Below, piece by piece: positions 35,136 through 43,380 of a stretch of DNA of 64,000 nucleotides; the first letter of the stretch is position 1; every line of letters starts with the position of its first letter. A model generated the notes under the pieces. That model saw nothing but the letters and a program-made list of their open reading frames with translations, was not told where the DNA came from and did not search any database. The stretch comes from FEN-1250 sp039918615. GTDB taxonomy: Bacteria > Gemmatimonadota > Gemmatimonadetes > Gemmatimonadales > Gemmatimonadaceae. The DNA lies in NCBI GenBank assembly GCA_039918615.1, contig JBDSHG010000121.1:1-64000 (forward strand). The letters run 5' to 3'. A program made the position numbers and the translations under genes.

Positions 35136-35930
35136 TCAGTGGTGAACGACCGTGCTGTCCGTCGAGTACGTGGAAACGATCCCGACTTCCTGGCCGCCAT
35201 CGTTGTTGAACGTCGTCAGGAAGCGATACGCGTGCACGCGCTGCGCATTGGCAGTCCGGAAAGCGTTCGCGAAGCTCGCCTGCACCGTATGCGATCCGTT
35301 GTCGCTGAACTGACAGAAGACCTGCGTCGCAATCGCGTTCGACGCCGTTCCGTACTCGAGCTGTACCACCACCGATGCATGCTGGCCGACCTGCGCGTTC
35401 CAGGTGATCGGCATGTCGTGCGTGCTGTCGGCGCTTGCCTCGATCGGCCCGAGCTTGAGCGAATCCGCGTTCACGAAGGTGAAGTTGAACGCATGGAAGG
35501 CGTTCGTGCCGCCCGGAACAACGACGCGACCCGTGCTCCCCGGAACGATGGCGATGCTGTCGCCAGCGGGCAGCTTATAGAAGACGTAGCCGTTCACGTC
35601 CGCGGCCGCCGGCGTCAGCTGCGCCGTATCCGTCGTCAGCGCGACGGTCACAGGCGTGCCCGCAGCGATCTGTGCGAGCGGAGAAATCGCTCCGGTGCCC
35701 GGATACCCGATCACGGCGCACGTATCGGCGTTCTGGTTGCTGTTTGGGATCGACACGTTGACCGCGTCGACGAAATACGCCGAGGGGCTCGTTTTGTGAG
35801 CGCCGCTCACCGCGTCGCTCGTGGAGATCGTGAAGAGGCCAAGCGGGATGCTCTTGGGGAGTGCGTCCAGCGACTTACAGGCACCGAGAACGAGGACGGA
35901 CGAGGCTGCGACGAACAAGAACTGTTTCAT
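35136..35930 (-). CDS. Hypothetical lipoprotein
   Basis: This 264-residue protein starts at the ATG at 35930 with a signal peptide and lipobox LVLGAC (Cys18). The mature part is beta-rich, with many Ser/Thr/Asn and few charged residues, as in surface or periplasmic lipoproteins of this group. No enzyme motif is visible. It ends 2 nt before the aspartase start, so the two genes might be cotranscribed, although their functions have no obvious link. Confidence 0.75.
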   Translation of the reverse strand: MKQFLFVAASSVLVLGACKSLDALPKSIPLGLFTISTSDAVSGAHKTSPSAYFVDAVNVSIPNSNQNADTCAVIGYPGTGAISPLAQIAAGTPVTVALTTDTAQLTPAAADVNGYVFYKLPAGDSIAIVPGSTGRVVVPGGTNAFHAFNFTFVNADSLKLGPIEASADSTHDMPITWNAQVGQHASVVVQLEYGTASNAIATQVFCQFSDNGSHTVQASFANAFRTANAQRVHAYRFLTTFNNDGGQEVGIVSTYSTDSTVVHH

Positions 35931-35952
35931 GAATACTTCTCCTGGCACGGCA

Positions 35953-36489
35953 TTACCGGGTGACGGGAATGCGAAGCGCCTCTGCGAACCGATTGAAATA
36001 ATTGAAGAACCCGATCACTGCGGCGATCTCGACAATTTGTGGGGTTGTCCACCATCTGGCCAGTTCGGCATAAATCTCGTCGGTTACGTCGCCATTGGTG
36101 GGGGTCATCGCGTCCGCAAAGGCCAGCGCTGCGCGCCATCCCGGCTCGAAGAGCTCGTACCGGCCGGCGTCGACCGACGTGATCTGTTCGTCGGTTGCGC
36201 CATGCTTGCGCGAGAGCGCCGTATGTGAGGCGAGGCAGTACGCGCACGCATTGAGCTGAGACACCCGGACCGTAAGGAGTTCCTTGAGCAGCACGGGCAC
36301 CTCGCCGGGGCCGGTCACCGCGCGCAGATGCGCGAAGAGCGTGAGCACGATCGGCGGTCGATGCGATGCGGCACGGAAGAGATTCGGGACATTGCCGCGC
36401 TCCCGCATGAATGCATCGAAGAGCTGGCGCACTTCGGGTGTCGCGTCGTCGAGCTCGGGGAGCGGAACGCGAGGCGATTCGCTAGTCAT
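35953..36489 (-). CDS. Carboxymuconolactone decarboxylase/AhpD-like protein
   Basis: This 178-residue protein belongs to the CMD/AhpD fold. The redox motif is visible as LNACAYCLASHTAL (C-x2-C-x3-H), followed by helices typical of peroxidase-related members (EIYAELARWW, VIGFFNYFNRFAEAL). AhpD-like proteins reduce peroxiredoxins or act as alkylhydroperoxidases. The ATG at 36489 is chosen over a longer Ser/Arg-rich extension. It overlaps the DUF4149 gene by 8 nt and ends the long run that also contains thioredoxin reductase and a peroxiredoxin. Confidence 0.88.
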   Translation of the reverse strand: MTSESPRVPLPELDDATPEVRQLFDAFMRERGNVPNLFRAASHRPPIVLTLFAHLRAVTGPGEVPVLLKELLTVRVSQLNACAYCLASHTALSRKHGATDEQITSVDAGRYELFEPGWRAALAFADAMTPTNGDVTDEIYAELARWWTTPQIVEIAAVIGFFNYFNRFAEALRIPVTR

Positions 36490-36967
36490 GGGCGGCCGAG
36501 AGAAAATGTGCGAGGACGATGGCGACGACGATGCCGGTGAGCATCGCGAGGCCGAGCGCGCCGACGGAGAGCGCGTGCAGCTGGCCGAAGGCCCGGCGCG
36601 CGGGATCATCGACGGAGAGCGAATCGATTGCCACGGGCATCGTCGCGCGAATGCGCGCGATGCGGGCGAGCACCACGAAGCGCGCGAGTGCGGTAAGCAC
36701 GAAGATCGCGACTCCTCCCGTCAGCGTGGTGGCGCGCACAGCGCCTGGCGGCGTCACGCGCGCGAGCGCCACGAGAACGATGCCGACGACCATCCCCGAA
36801 TTGAAGAGCGCGGGAAGCGTCTGTCCGACCAGCGCGCCCGCGAGCGTGCGCGAGGGCAAAACGGCGAAAGCCGCACGCGTGACGACGACGGTGAAATAAA
36901 GCGAGGCGCCGAGCCACGCCGCGAGGAGCAGCGCCGCCACGGGCGCGGGCCACCCCGTCGCCCGCAT
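36482..36967 (-). CDS. DUF4149 family membrane protein
   Basis: This 161-residue protein has four predicted membrane helices and the DUF4149/TMEM205-like start LLLAAWLGASLYFTVVVTRA followed by FNSGMVVGIVL. Function is unknown; related proteins are small integral membrane proteins. The ATG at 36967 begins 2 nt after the MBL gene stop; a GTG 6 nt upstream is an alternative. Confidence 0.8.
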   Translation of the reverse strand: MRATGWPAPVAALLLAAWLGASLYFTVVVTRAAFAVLPSRTLAGALVGQTLPALFNSGMVVGIVLVALARVTPPGAVRATTLTGGVAIFVLTALARFVVLARIARIRATMPVAIDSLSVDDPARRAFGQLHALSVGALGLAMLTGIVVAIVLAHFLSAAHD

Positions 36968-36969
36968 GC

Positions 36970-37617
36970 TCACCGCTTCACGCGCAGCAGGCGCGCGGTG
37001 CCGAGGAGAAAGGGATTGGTCGCACGCTCGCGACCGATGGTCGTGGCGGGTCCGTGGCCGGGGTAGACAGTCCTCTCATCCCCGAGCGCCACAATGCGAA
37101 CGAGCGAGGCATCGAGCGTCTCGCGATTGCCGTACTCGAAGCTCGTATTGCCGATGGAGCCAGCGAAGAGGCAGTCGCCGCCGAAGATCACGCCGTCGTT
37201 GTAGAACGCGACATGACCGGGCGCGTGCCCCGGCACGTGCATCACCGAGAGCTCCTCCGAGCCGACCATCACACGGTCGCCTTCGGCGAGCTCGCTGTCC
37301 GGCGCCGGCGGCGTCTCGATGCGGATGCCGTAGCGAAGGGCGGAGTCGACGGCCTGCGCGTGCAGCGGCGCGTCGAGGGGATGCATGTACACGGGAACGG
37401 GGTGCGCCCGCAGCACGCCGGCGAGGCCGCCGACGTGATCGAAGTGCGCATGCGTGAGCCACACGGCCTCGAGCACCGCACCGGAGTCGTGCAGCGCACT
37501 CAGGATGACCTCGGGCTCGTCGCCCGGATCGATGATCACCGCGCGATTCGATTGCTCGTCGATGAGCAGGTAGCAGTTTTCCTCCAGCGGGCCTACGACC
37601 AACGACTGGATCTTCAT
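36970..37617 (-). CDS. MBL-fold metallohydrolase (glyoxalase II-like)
   Basis: This 215-residue protein has the metallo-beta-lactamase metal motif THAHFDHVGG (HxHxDH), a later GHAPGHVAFY and the C-terminal TVYPGHGPATTIG. The order and size fit YcbL/GloB-type thioesterases that hydrolyse S-lactoylglutathione-like thiol esters, though the substrate here is open. It overlaps the thioredoxin reductase gene by 4 nt (ATGA). Confidence 0.9.
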   Translation of the reverse strand: MKIQSLVVGPLEENCYLLIDEQSNRAVIIDPGDEPEVILSALHDSGAVLEAVWLTHAHFDHVGGLAGVLRAHPVPVYMHPLDAPLHAQAVDSALRYGIRIETPPAPDSELAEGDRVMVGSEELSVMHVPGHAPGHVAFYNDGVIFGGDCLFAGSIGNTSFEYGNRETLDASLVRIVALGDERTVYPGHGPATTIGRERATNPFLLGTARLLRVKR

Positions 37618-38603
37618 ACCGTGTAGCCGCCGTTGCTCATGATCTCGGTGGGCTCGTGCCGGCGAAACGCGGTGATGTACTTCTCGACGGCGATCGCCGC
37701 CGTCGTCCCGTCGCCGGCGGCCGTCGTCACCTGGCGCGTGAGCTGCGAGCGCACGTCCCCGGCGATGAAGAGCCCCTGTACCGATGACTCCATGTTCGCG
37801 TCCGTGATGACGTAGCCGCCCGCATCGTGCTGGACGTGATCGACGAGCACGCCGGTGTTGGGGCGAAAGCCGATGAAGATGAAGGTGCCGCTCACCGCGA
37901 GCGAAGACACCGCTTCCGTTACCGTGTTGCGGAGGCGGACGCTCGTGACGAGCCCCGTGTCGTCACCGACGATTTCCTCGACCACGACATTGCGGATGAT
38001 CTCGATTTTCGGATTGTCGAACACGCGCCGCTGCACGAGCTTCGACGCGCGAAAGTCCTCGCGACGGTGGAGCAGATATACCTTCTCCGCGTAGCGTGTG
38101 AGGAAGTCCGCCTCCTCGAGCGCCGCGTCACCGCCGCCGATGACGGCGATCATGTGTCCCTTGAAGAAGGCGCCGTCGCAGATCGCGCAGTAGGACACGC
38201 CCTTCCCCGCGTACGGCTCTTCGCCCGGAACGCCGAGCTTTATCGGCGTTCCGCCGGCCGTGAGAATGACCGTGGGCGAGCGATACATATCACCATCGTC
38301 GGTCGTGGTCGTGAAAAATCCATCCGCACCCTTCTCAACGCGCTCGACGATGACAAAGGTGCGCAGCTCTGCGCCGAACTTCGCGGCGTGGCTCGCGAAC
38401 TTCTCGGCAAGCTCGCGTCCGAAGATCGACTCGAAGCCGGGGTAGTCCTCGACGAGCTCCGTGTTGAGGATCTCCCCGCCCGGCTCGCCGAGGCGCTCAA
38501 GCATCACGGCCTTGAGCATCGAACGGCCGGCATACAGCCCCGCCGTGAGCCCCGCGGGGCCCGCGCCGATGATCACCACGTCGTATTCGTACGTCTGTCC
38601 CAC
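37614..38603 (-). CDS. trxB: Thioredoxin reductase
   Basis: TrxB (329 residues) reduces thioredoxin with NADPH through FAD. It has the FAD motif VVIIGAGPAGLTAGLYAGRS, the redox disulfide SYCAICDGAFF (CxxC), the NADPH-binding GGGDAALEEADFLTRY and the C-terminal FAD segment GLFIAGDVRSQLTRQVTTAAGDG. The GTG at 38603 is used because the protein then starts directly at the FAD domain and AAGGGG-like sequence precedes it; a much longer open frame upstream is out-of-frame noise. It can reduce partners such as the nearby peroxiredoxin. Confidence 0.95.
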   Translation of the reverse strand: MGQTYEYDVVIIGAGPAGLTAGLYAGRSMLKAVMLERLGEPGGEILNTELVEDYPGFESIFGRELAEKFASHAAKFGAELRTFVIVERVEKGADGFFTTTTDDGDMYRSPTVILTAGGTPIKLGVPGEEPYAGKGVSYCAICDGAFFKGHMIAVIGGGDAALEEADFLTRYAEKVYLLHRREDFRASKLVQRRVFDNPKIEIIRNVVVEEIVGDDTGLVTSVRLRNTVTEAVSSLAVSGTFIFIGFRPNTGVLVDHVQHDAGGYVITDANMESSVQGLFIAGDVRSQLTRQVTTAAGDGTTAAIAVEKYITAFRRHEPTEIMSNGGYTV

Positions 38604-38635
38604 GTTCGCCCCTTGTCTCCCGAAGTCTTCCGGCT

Positions 38636-39415
38636 CTATTCGCCTACCGCGAGCACGCTGAGCGCGCCGTGACAGTGCGACACCGTCCCCACGAGCACCT
38701 CGACCGCGCCCATCGCGCCGGCGCGCTCGACCAGCAGGTCGCCCGCGACAACAGCACTCGTGTCGAACATGCCGACGCCGTACGCGCGATGCTGACAATG
38801 AAAGATGACAGGCCCCGCAAGGTTCCGCCCGTTCCGGCGCGCCTCGGTCGTGGCCGCGACGACGGCCGGCGGCATGCTCCAGCTGCGCTGTCCGCGCGTT
38901 GCCGGACAGATCGCGGGCTCGACACAATTCACCGGACAGATCCACTCCGCGAAGCTCACATACTGCGTGCCGTCTCCGCCGCGGCGCTGCCACGGAATTC
39001 CGGATGGCGCATCGAGCGGACGCATCTCGACCGAACGACCCGGCCAGCGTTCCCGCGCACGACGCTCGAGCCACTCGTACATGAGGTGCGGCATCAGCGG
39101 CGACGGGACGATCGCATCCGGGCCATCGGTCGCATGCGGAGCGACGTTCCGCGATTCCGCGACGGCATCGCTCAGATAATCATCGAAAAACGGAGTCCAC
39201 TCGGCGACGGCCAGCTCGACCCCGAACGGATCGTCCGTGCGGGGCTCCGCGCTCACCTTGCACTGCGCATCGCGATCGACGATCACCACCCGTTCCGCCG
39301 ACAACGCACCCGCGCGCGCGGCGCGCCCGAGCTGGCGCAGATAGTACGAGCCGTAGCAACCGCCGCCGACGATGACGATCGTGCCATAGCGCTGCTGCGG
39401 AGCCGGGGGGAACAT
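38636..39415 (-). CDS. Unknown Rossmann-like protein with a cysteine cluster
   Basis: The 259-residue protein starts with a nucleotide-binding strand-loop, TIVIVGGGCYGSYYLRQL, then VVIVDRDAQCKV, as in NAD(P)- or FAD-binding Rossmann folds. The middle contains a Cys-rich segment WICPVNCVEPAICPATRG that could bind a metal or Fe-S cluster. The end has FHCQHRAYGVGMFDT and GTVSHCHGALSVL, with additional Cys/His. I do not recognise the family. It lies between a PTR1-like SDR (8 nt) and thioredoxin reductase (32 nt) in a redox-rich run, so a redox role is plausible but inferred. Confidence 0.7.
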   Translation of the reverse strand: MFPPAPQQRYGTIVIVGGGCYGSYYLRQLGRAARAGALSAERVVIVDRDAQCKVSAEPRTDDPFGVELAVAEWTPFFDDYLSDAVAESRNVAPHATDGPDAIVPSPLMPHLMYEWLERRARERWPGRSVEMRPLDAPSGIPWQRRGGDGTQYVSFAEWICPVNCVEPAICPATRGQRSWSMPPAVVAATTEARRNGRNLAGPVIFHCQHRAYGVGMFDTSAVVAGDLLVERAGAMGAVEVLVGTVSHCHGALSVLAVGE

Positions 39416-39423
39416 CGCTGCGC

Positions 39424-40152
39424 TCAGCGCAGGTGCCGGCCGCCATCGACGATTACTGCATCGCCGGTGACGTAATCGGACTCGAGCAGATAGAGCACCG
39501 CGTGCGCGACATCGTCCGGCGAACCGAGGCGCGCCAGCGGCGTCGTGCGAATGAGCCTGTCGGCATCCTCCTTCGTCCAGTGCTCGGGGAGGAGGACGGC
39601 TCCGGGTACGACGGCGTTCACGCGGATCTTCGGCGCCAGCTTCCGCGCGAGCGCGCGCGTCATCTGCATGACGCCCGCCTTCGAGATTCCGTGCGGCATG
39701 TACTCCGGCCAGGTTTCCAGTGCGGCCAGGTCGGCGATGTTCACGATCGCTCCACCGCCGGTCATGTGTCGTGCCGCCGCCTGGGAGCAGAAGAAGGGGG
39801 AGCGCATGTTGAGCGACATGATGTCGTCCCACTGCTCCGGCGTCACGGAATCGAACGGCGTGCGCTTCATCTCCGCGGCGGAGTTCACGAGCACGTCGAG
39901 CGAGCCGCCGTGCGCCGCGACCTCGTTGATGAGCTTCGTTATCGCGGCAACGTCGCGGAGGTCCGCGGAGACGGACCAGGCGTCCTTCGCGCCCGCGGCG
40001 AGCGCGAGCCGCACCGTCTCGTCCGCCTCTTTCGCGGACGCATTGTAGTGCACGGCGACGCGCATCTCCCTCGTCGCGAGCGCGAGAGCAATCGCGCGTC
40101 CCACCCGACGCCCCGCGCCGGTGACGAGCGCGACGCGTCCAGCGAGCTCCAT
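39424..40152 (-). CDS. Pteridine reductase-like short-chain dehydrogenase with altered catalytic Tyr
   Basis: This 242-residue SDR has the NADP motif TGAGRRVGRAIALAL and a RVAVHYNAS segment like those of PTR1/FolM. In the active site, Asp141 (IVNIADLAA) replaces the usual Ser, as in PTR1. The tyrosine of YxxxK is His154 (PHGISKAG, codon CAC), with Lys158 retained. This loss of the general acid is not an effect of frame choice. The rest of the fold (VNAVVPGAVLLPE, DDVAHAVLYLL, VTGDAVIVDGGRHL) is intact. It may use a different substrate, or be a regulatory or inactive paralogue. Confidence 0.86.
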   Translation of the reverse strand: MELAGRVALVTGAGRRVGRAIALALATREMRVAVHYNASAKEADETVRLALAAGAKDAWSVSADLRDVAAITKLINEVAAHGGSLDVLVNSAAEMKRTPFDSVTPEQWDDIMSLNMRSPFFCSQAAARHMTGGGAIVNIADLAALETWPEYMPHGISKAGVMQMTRALARKLAPKIRVNAVVPGAVLLPEHWTKEDADRLIRTTPLARLGSPDDVAHAVLYLLESDYVTGDAVIVDGGRHLR

Positions 40153-40153
40153 G

Positions 40154-40600
40154 CTACTCCCCGAGCGCAGCGATCACTTCGTCCGGCGGCGGTGCGCCGC
40201 GCACGGCGAAGCGGATCGTGCCGTCGCGCGCGATGCCGAGCACGGAGCGCTGAATGCTCTTTCCATTTTCCTTCAGCGCTCCGTATGCGCTGGCGATCTC
40301 GCGATCGGGATCGGTGAGGAGCGGGAAGTTGAACTCGAACTTCTCCGCATACTTCGCGTGGCTCTCGATTCCAGCGGGATTGACGCCGAATGGTTGAATC
40401 CCCGCCGCGTTGAAAGCGGCGAGATCGTCGCGTACCGCGGAGAGCTGCCGATTGCAGCCGGGGGTGTCATCCCCCGGATAAAAGAAGAGCGCAACGGCGC
40501 CGTTCCCGAGCAGCTCGCGCAACGACACGGGCGAGCCATCGCTCGCGGTGGCCATGAAGTCGGGAGCCGTGCTCCCGATCGCGGGAAGTGCGTCGCTCAT
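40154..40600 (-). CDS. bcp: Peroxiredoxin (BCP/PrxQ-like), single conserved Cys
   Basis: This 148-residue thiol peroxidase has the family motif FFYPGDDTPGCNRQL with the peroxidatic Cys. The resolving Cys found five residues later in E. coli BCP is Ser here, so it is a 1-Cys type, presumably resolved by an external thiol such as thioredoxin or the AhpD-like protein. It overlaps the PHP gene by 4 nt and precedes the SDR by 1 nt. Thioredoxin reductase lies further down the same run. Confidence 0.92.
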   Translation of the reverse strand: MSDALPAIGSTAPDFMATASDGSPVSLRELLGNGAVALFFYPGDDTPGCNRQLSAVRDDLAAFNAAGIQPFGVNPAGIESHAKYAEKFEFNFPLLTDPDREIASAYGALKENGKSIQRSVLGIARDGTIRFAVRGAPPPDEVIAALGE

Positions 40601-41466
40601 GCGGGTTGCTCCATGCGTTGGCGGACGCGTTCATCCTGTCGCGCGAGCCAGTCGATGCTCACCTTCATGCTGCCGAGCGCGCGATAGCCTTCGGCGGCGC
40701 CATGCCAGTCCGAGCCTCCGCTCGGAACGAGCCCGAGCTCGTCGGTGAGCGCAGCAAGGCGGACGACTTCATCGGCGGTGTGGCTCGGATGGCGAACTTC
40801 GACGGCATCGAGTCCGAGCATTGCGAGCTCCTCCACATTGGCGCGCGATGCGTCGCCGCCGGGATGCGCATACACCGCGAGCCCGCCCGCGTCGTGGATG
40901 AGGCGCGCCGCTTCCTCGAAGGTGACGGTGCGCTTCTCGATGCACGCGGGACGACCGTTGCCGAGATAGCGGTCGAACGCGTCTCGAAAATCGCGCGCCC
41001 AGCCTCCGGCAACCATGGCCCTCGCGATGTGCGGGCGCCCGACGGCACCGTCGCCTGCGGCGGCGAACACAGCTTCCAGCGTGACCGGTATGCCGAGGGA
41101 ATTGAGCTTCTCGACCGTTATCTTCGCGCGATCGCGTCGCGCCTCCCTGAGATCGAGCAACGCGGCGGCGATGTGCTCTGGATGCGTGAGATGCAGGCCG
41201 AGCACGTGAATCTCATTGCCATCGTCCACCGCGCTCAGCTCCACGCCGGCCACGACGCGAACGCCGAGCGCAGCGCCGGCGGCTTGCGCGGCGGCTATGC
41301 CGTCGACGGTGTCGTGATCGGTGAGCGCGATGGCGGTGAGGCCGGCCTGGTGCGCCGCGGCAACGACGTCCGCGGGAGCGACGGAGCCGTCGGAGGCGGT
41401 CGAGTGCATGTGGAGGTCCACGAATCGCTCCGGGAGCGTGACCGGACCGTCACCGGCATTGCTCAC
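40597..41466 (-). CDS. PHP-domain phosphoesterase
   Basis: This 289-residue protein has the PHP metal motifs DLHMHSTASDG, TDHDTVDG, GVELSAVD, VYAHPGG and GGSDWHG. Such proteins are trinuclear metal phosphoesterases; RNase AM/YciV-like 3',5'-nucleotide bisphosphate phosphatases are the closest match by layout. The GTG at 41466 overlaps the preceding stop (GTGA) and gives a family-length protein; the frame is open about 100 nt further. The substrate cannot be set from sequence. Confidence 0.88.
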   Translation of the reverse strand: MSNAGDGPVTLPERFVDLHMHSTASDGSVAPADVVAAAHQAGLTAIALTDHDTVDGIAAAQAAGAALGVRVVAGVELSAVDDGNEIHVLGLHLTHPEHIAAALLDLREARRDRAKITVEKLNSLGIPVTLEAVFAAAGDGAVGRPHIARAMVAGGWARDFRDAFDRYLGNGRPACIEKRTVTFEEAARLIHDAGGLAVYAHPGGDASRANVEELAMLGLDAVEVRHPSHTADEVVRLAALTDELGLVPSGGSDWHGAAEGYRALGSMKVSIDWLARQDERVRQRMEQPA

Positions 41467-41729
41467 GCGCGGTAGCCCCGCTCCGGCGACATGCTTCCCG
41501 GCTGCGACTGCGCGAAGAGTCGCGCGAGATCGTCGCTGCCGAGCTCCGCGAGTGATTGCTCGCGCCACCGAGCGCCGACCGGCGAGTAGCGCGTGACGCG
41601 GATCTCGTGCGGCGTGACATCGCGCCGCGCGAAGACCAGCGAGAACTCATCGCGATTGTTCGCAGTTACGCGCCCCGACGGCGACACTTCCCAGCTGTTG
41701 CCTGCGATCTCGACCGTGCGCACTGGCAT
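41463..41729 (-). CDS. Small hypothetical protein
   Basis: An 88-residue protein beginning MPVRTVEIAGNSWEVSPSGR, rich in Arg and beta-prone, with no signal peptide. No family recognised. It overlaps the PHP gene by 4 nt and touches the upstream small gene (TGATG); a GTG at 41732 is an alternative start. Tight packing supports it as a real, translated gene. Confidence 0.6.
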   Translation of the reverse strand: MPVRTVEIAGNSWEVSPSGRVTANNRDEFSLVFARRDVTPHEIRVTRYSPVGARWREQSLAELGSDDLARLFAQSQPGSMSPERGYRA

Positions 41730-41989
41730 CACGAGCTCTCCACTTCGCGATAGATTCGCGCCGCATCCACAATGTGGTCGGGCGCACCGGCGAGCGCGCT
41801 CTGGAGCGTCTCGCGATCAGGGGCTTCGACGAACTCGATCAGTGCGCCGGGGAGGCCGCTTTCCTCGAACACCCAGAAGCCGCACCTGGCCTGCTCGTAA
41901 TATGTACGGCGGAGCTGGAGCCGCTCCATGAACTTTTTCCTCTCGCCCGCCGGCACGATGGATCGTTGCAACGTGAGCCACCGTGGCAC
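41729..41989 (-). CDS. Small hypothetical protein downstream of the E2 gene
   Basis: An 86-residue protein beginning with GTG at 41989 (PRWLTLQRSIVPAGERKKFM). The GTG has a GGGGAG ribosome-binding site 6 nt upstream, and the gene begins 2 nt after the E2 stop. It contains aromatic/Cys segments (RTYYEQARCGFWVFEE) and an acidic helix, resembling a small alpha/beta (dimeric barrel-like) protein, but I cannot name a family. A larger open frame through this region is a shadow of the E2 gene. Confidence 0.65.
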   Translation of the reverse strand: MPRWLTLQRSIVPAGERKKFMERLQLRRTYYEQARCGFWVFEESGLPGALIEFVEAPDRETLQSALAGAPDHIVDAARIYREVESS

Positions 41990-41991
41990 GG

Positions 41992-43377
41992 TCAGCTCCC
42001 CGATTCGGGAAAGCTCTCGAGTGACTTCTTGACGTAGGCGAGAAACTCGTCCGCGACGGCACCGTCGATGATGCGGTGATCGAAGGAGATCGAGAAGAAC
42101 GCGCAGGTGCGAATGGCGATCGTATCCTCGCCATCGACGCCCGTGATGACCTTCGGCCGCTTCTCGATTGCGCCGATCCCGAGAATCGCGACCTGCGGCT
42201 GGCTGATGATCGGCGTCCCCATCACGGAGCCGAAGATGCCGGGGTTCGTAATGGTGAAGGTGCCATCCTGCACCTCGCGCGGGTCGAGCTTCTTCGCGCG
42301 CGCGCGCGACGCGAGGTCGTTGAGCGCGCGCGTCAGGCCGGAGAGAGAGAGATCGTCCGCCTGCTTGATGACCGGAACGATGAGTCCCCAGTCGAGCGCG
42401 ACGGCGATGCCGATGTTGTACTGCTTGCGGTAGATGATGTTGTTGCCGCTCACCGCCGAATTCATGATGGGGAACTTCTTGAGCGCGTCGACGACGGCGC
42501 TGATGATGAACGGTAGGTAGCTGAGCTTGTAGCCCGTGGAGGCCTCGATCGCCGCCCGCTGCTTCGCACGGAGGCGCGATACGCGCGTGAGGTCGACCTC
42601 GAAGAAGGAGGTGACGTGCGCGGCGGTGCGGCGCGACTGGACCATGTGCTGCGCGATGCGCTGGCGCATCGGGGTCATGGGCTCGACGAGATCTCCGGCC
42701 CATGCCTCGGGGGCGGGCCCGTGCGACTCGACGCCCGCAGGTGCGTGCATCGATGGCGGCGGCGCGGGCGGGCGCGACGGAGCTGAACCCTGCTTGGCGC
42801 CGCCGGCGAGGTACGGGAGGAGATCCTTTTTCGTGACGCGGCCGGCGATCCCGCTGCCCTGCATCGCGGTGATCTCGAGCCCGTGCTCGGCGGCGATCTT
42901 GCGAACGAGCGGGGAGGAGCGGGAGCGGACGCGCTCCTCGAACGAGTTGCCGTTGCCCGAGGCAGCGGGACTGGGTTGGACGGCGGCGGATGGGTGCGAG
43001 GGGGGAGCTGAAACGGCGCTACCTTCGCTTTTCGGGGGTGGCCCCCCAGCCGAACCCTGCGCCACAGCCGCCGCACTCGCCGGCGCCCTAGCCGGCGCCC
43101 CAGCCGGCGCCCCAGCGCCCGCCGCGTACGCCGCCTTGTCCGTCTCCAGCCGAGCGACCACCGTCTGCACGGCCACCGTCTGCCCCTGCACCACCAATAT
43201 CTCGGCGAGAATCCCCGCGGCCGACGCCGGAATCTCCGCGTCCACCTTGTCCGTGGAGATCTCGAAGATTGGCTCGTCGCGCTTTACCTCGTCCCCAACC
43301 GCCTTGAGCCAGCGCGAGAGCGTTCCCTCAGCAATCGACTCGCCCATCTGCGGCATGATCACATCCATCCGAGCCAC
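41992..43377 (-). CDS. 2-oxoacid dehydrogenase E2 (dihydrolipoamide acyltransferase)
   Basis: This 461-residue E2 carries acyl groups on a lipoyl-lysine. The N-terminal lipoyl domain contains the modified lysine in FEISTDKVDAEIP (about residue 44). An Ala/Pro linker follows, then a peripheral subunit-binding domain (RSSPLVRKIAAEHGLEI, GSGIAGRVTKKDLLPYL) and the catalytic domain with the active-site motif ISFDHRIIDG near the C-terminus. The E1 alpha/beta genes lie just upstream, separated by a 95-residue membrane protein. Substrate could be pyruvate, branched-chain 2-oxoacids or 2-oxoglutarate; the E1 alpha/beta architecture excludes a typical OGDH. E3 is not nearby. Confidence 0.92.
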   Translation of the reverse strand: MARMDVIMPQMGESIAEGTLSRWLKAVGDEVKRDEPIFEISTDKVDAEIPASAAGILAEILVVQGQTVAVQTVVARLETDKAAYAAGAGAPAGAPARAPASAAAVAQGSAGGPPPKSEGSAVSAPPSHPSAAVQPSPAASGNGNSFEERVRSRSSPLVRKIAAEHGLEITAMQGSGIAGRVTKKDLLPYLAGGAKQGSAPSRPPAPPPSMHAPAGVESHGPAPEAWAGDLVEPMTPMRQRIAQHMVQSRRTAAHVTSFFEVDLTRVSRLRAKQRAAIEASTGYKLSYLPFIISAVVDALKKFPIMNSAVSGNNIIYRKQYNIGIAVALDWGLIVPVIKQADDLSLSGLTRALNDLASRARAKKLDPREVQDGTFTITNPGIFGSVMGTPIISQPQVAILGIGAIEKRPKVITGVDGEDTIAIRTCAFFSISFDHRIIDGAVADEFLAYVKKSLESFPESGS

Positions 43378-43380
43378 GGA

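Noticed and set aside
37614..39074. Long N-terminal extension of thioredoxin reductase
   Set aside because: Residues before the FAD motif are out-of-frame Cys-rich protein sequence; a GTG at 38603 gives the normal start.
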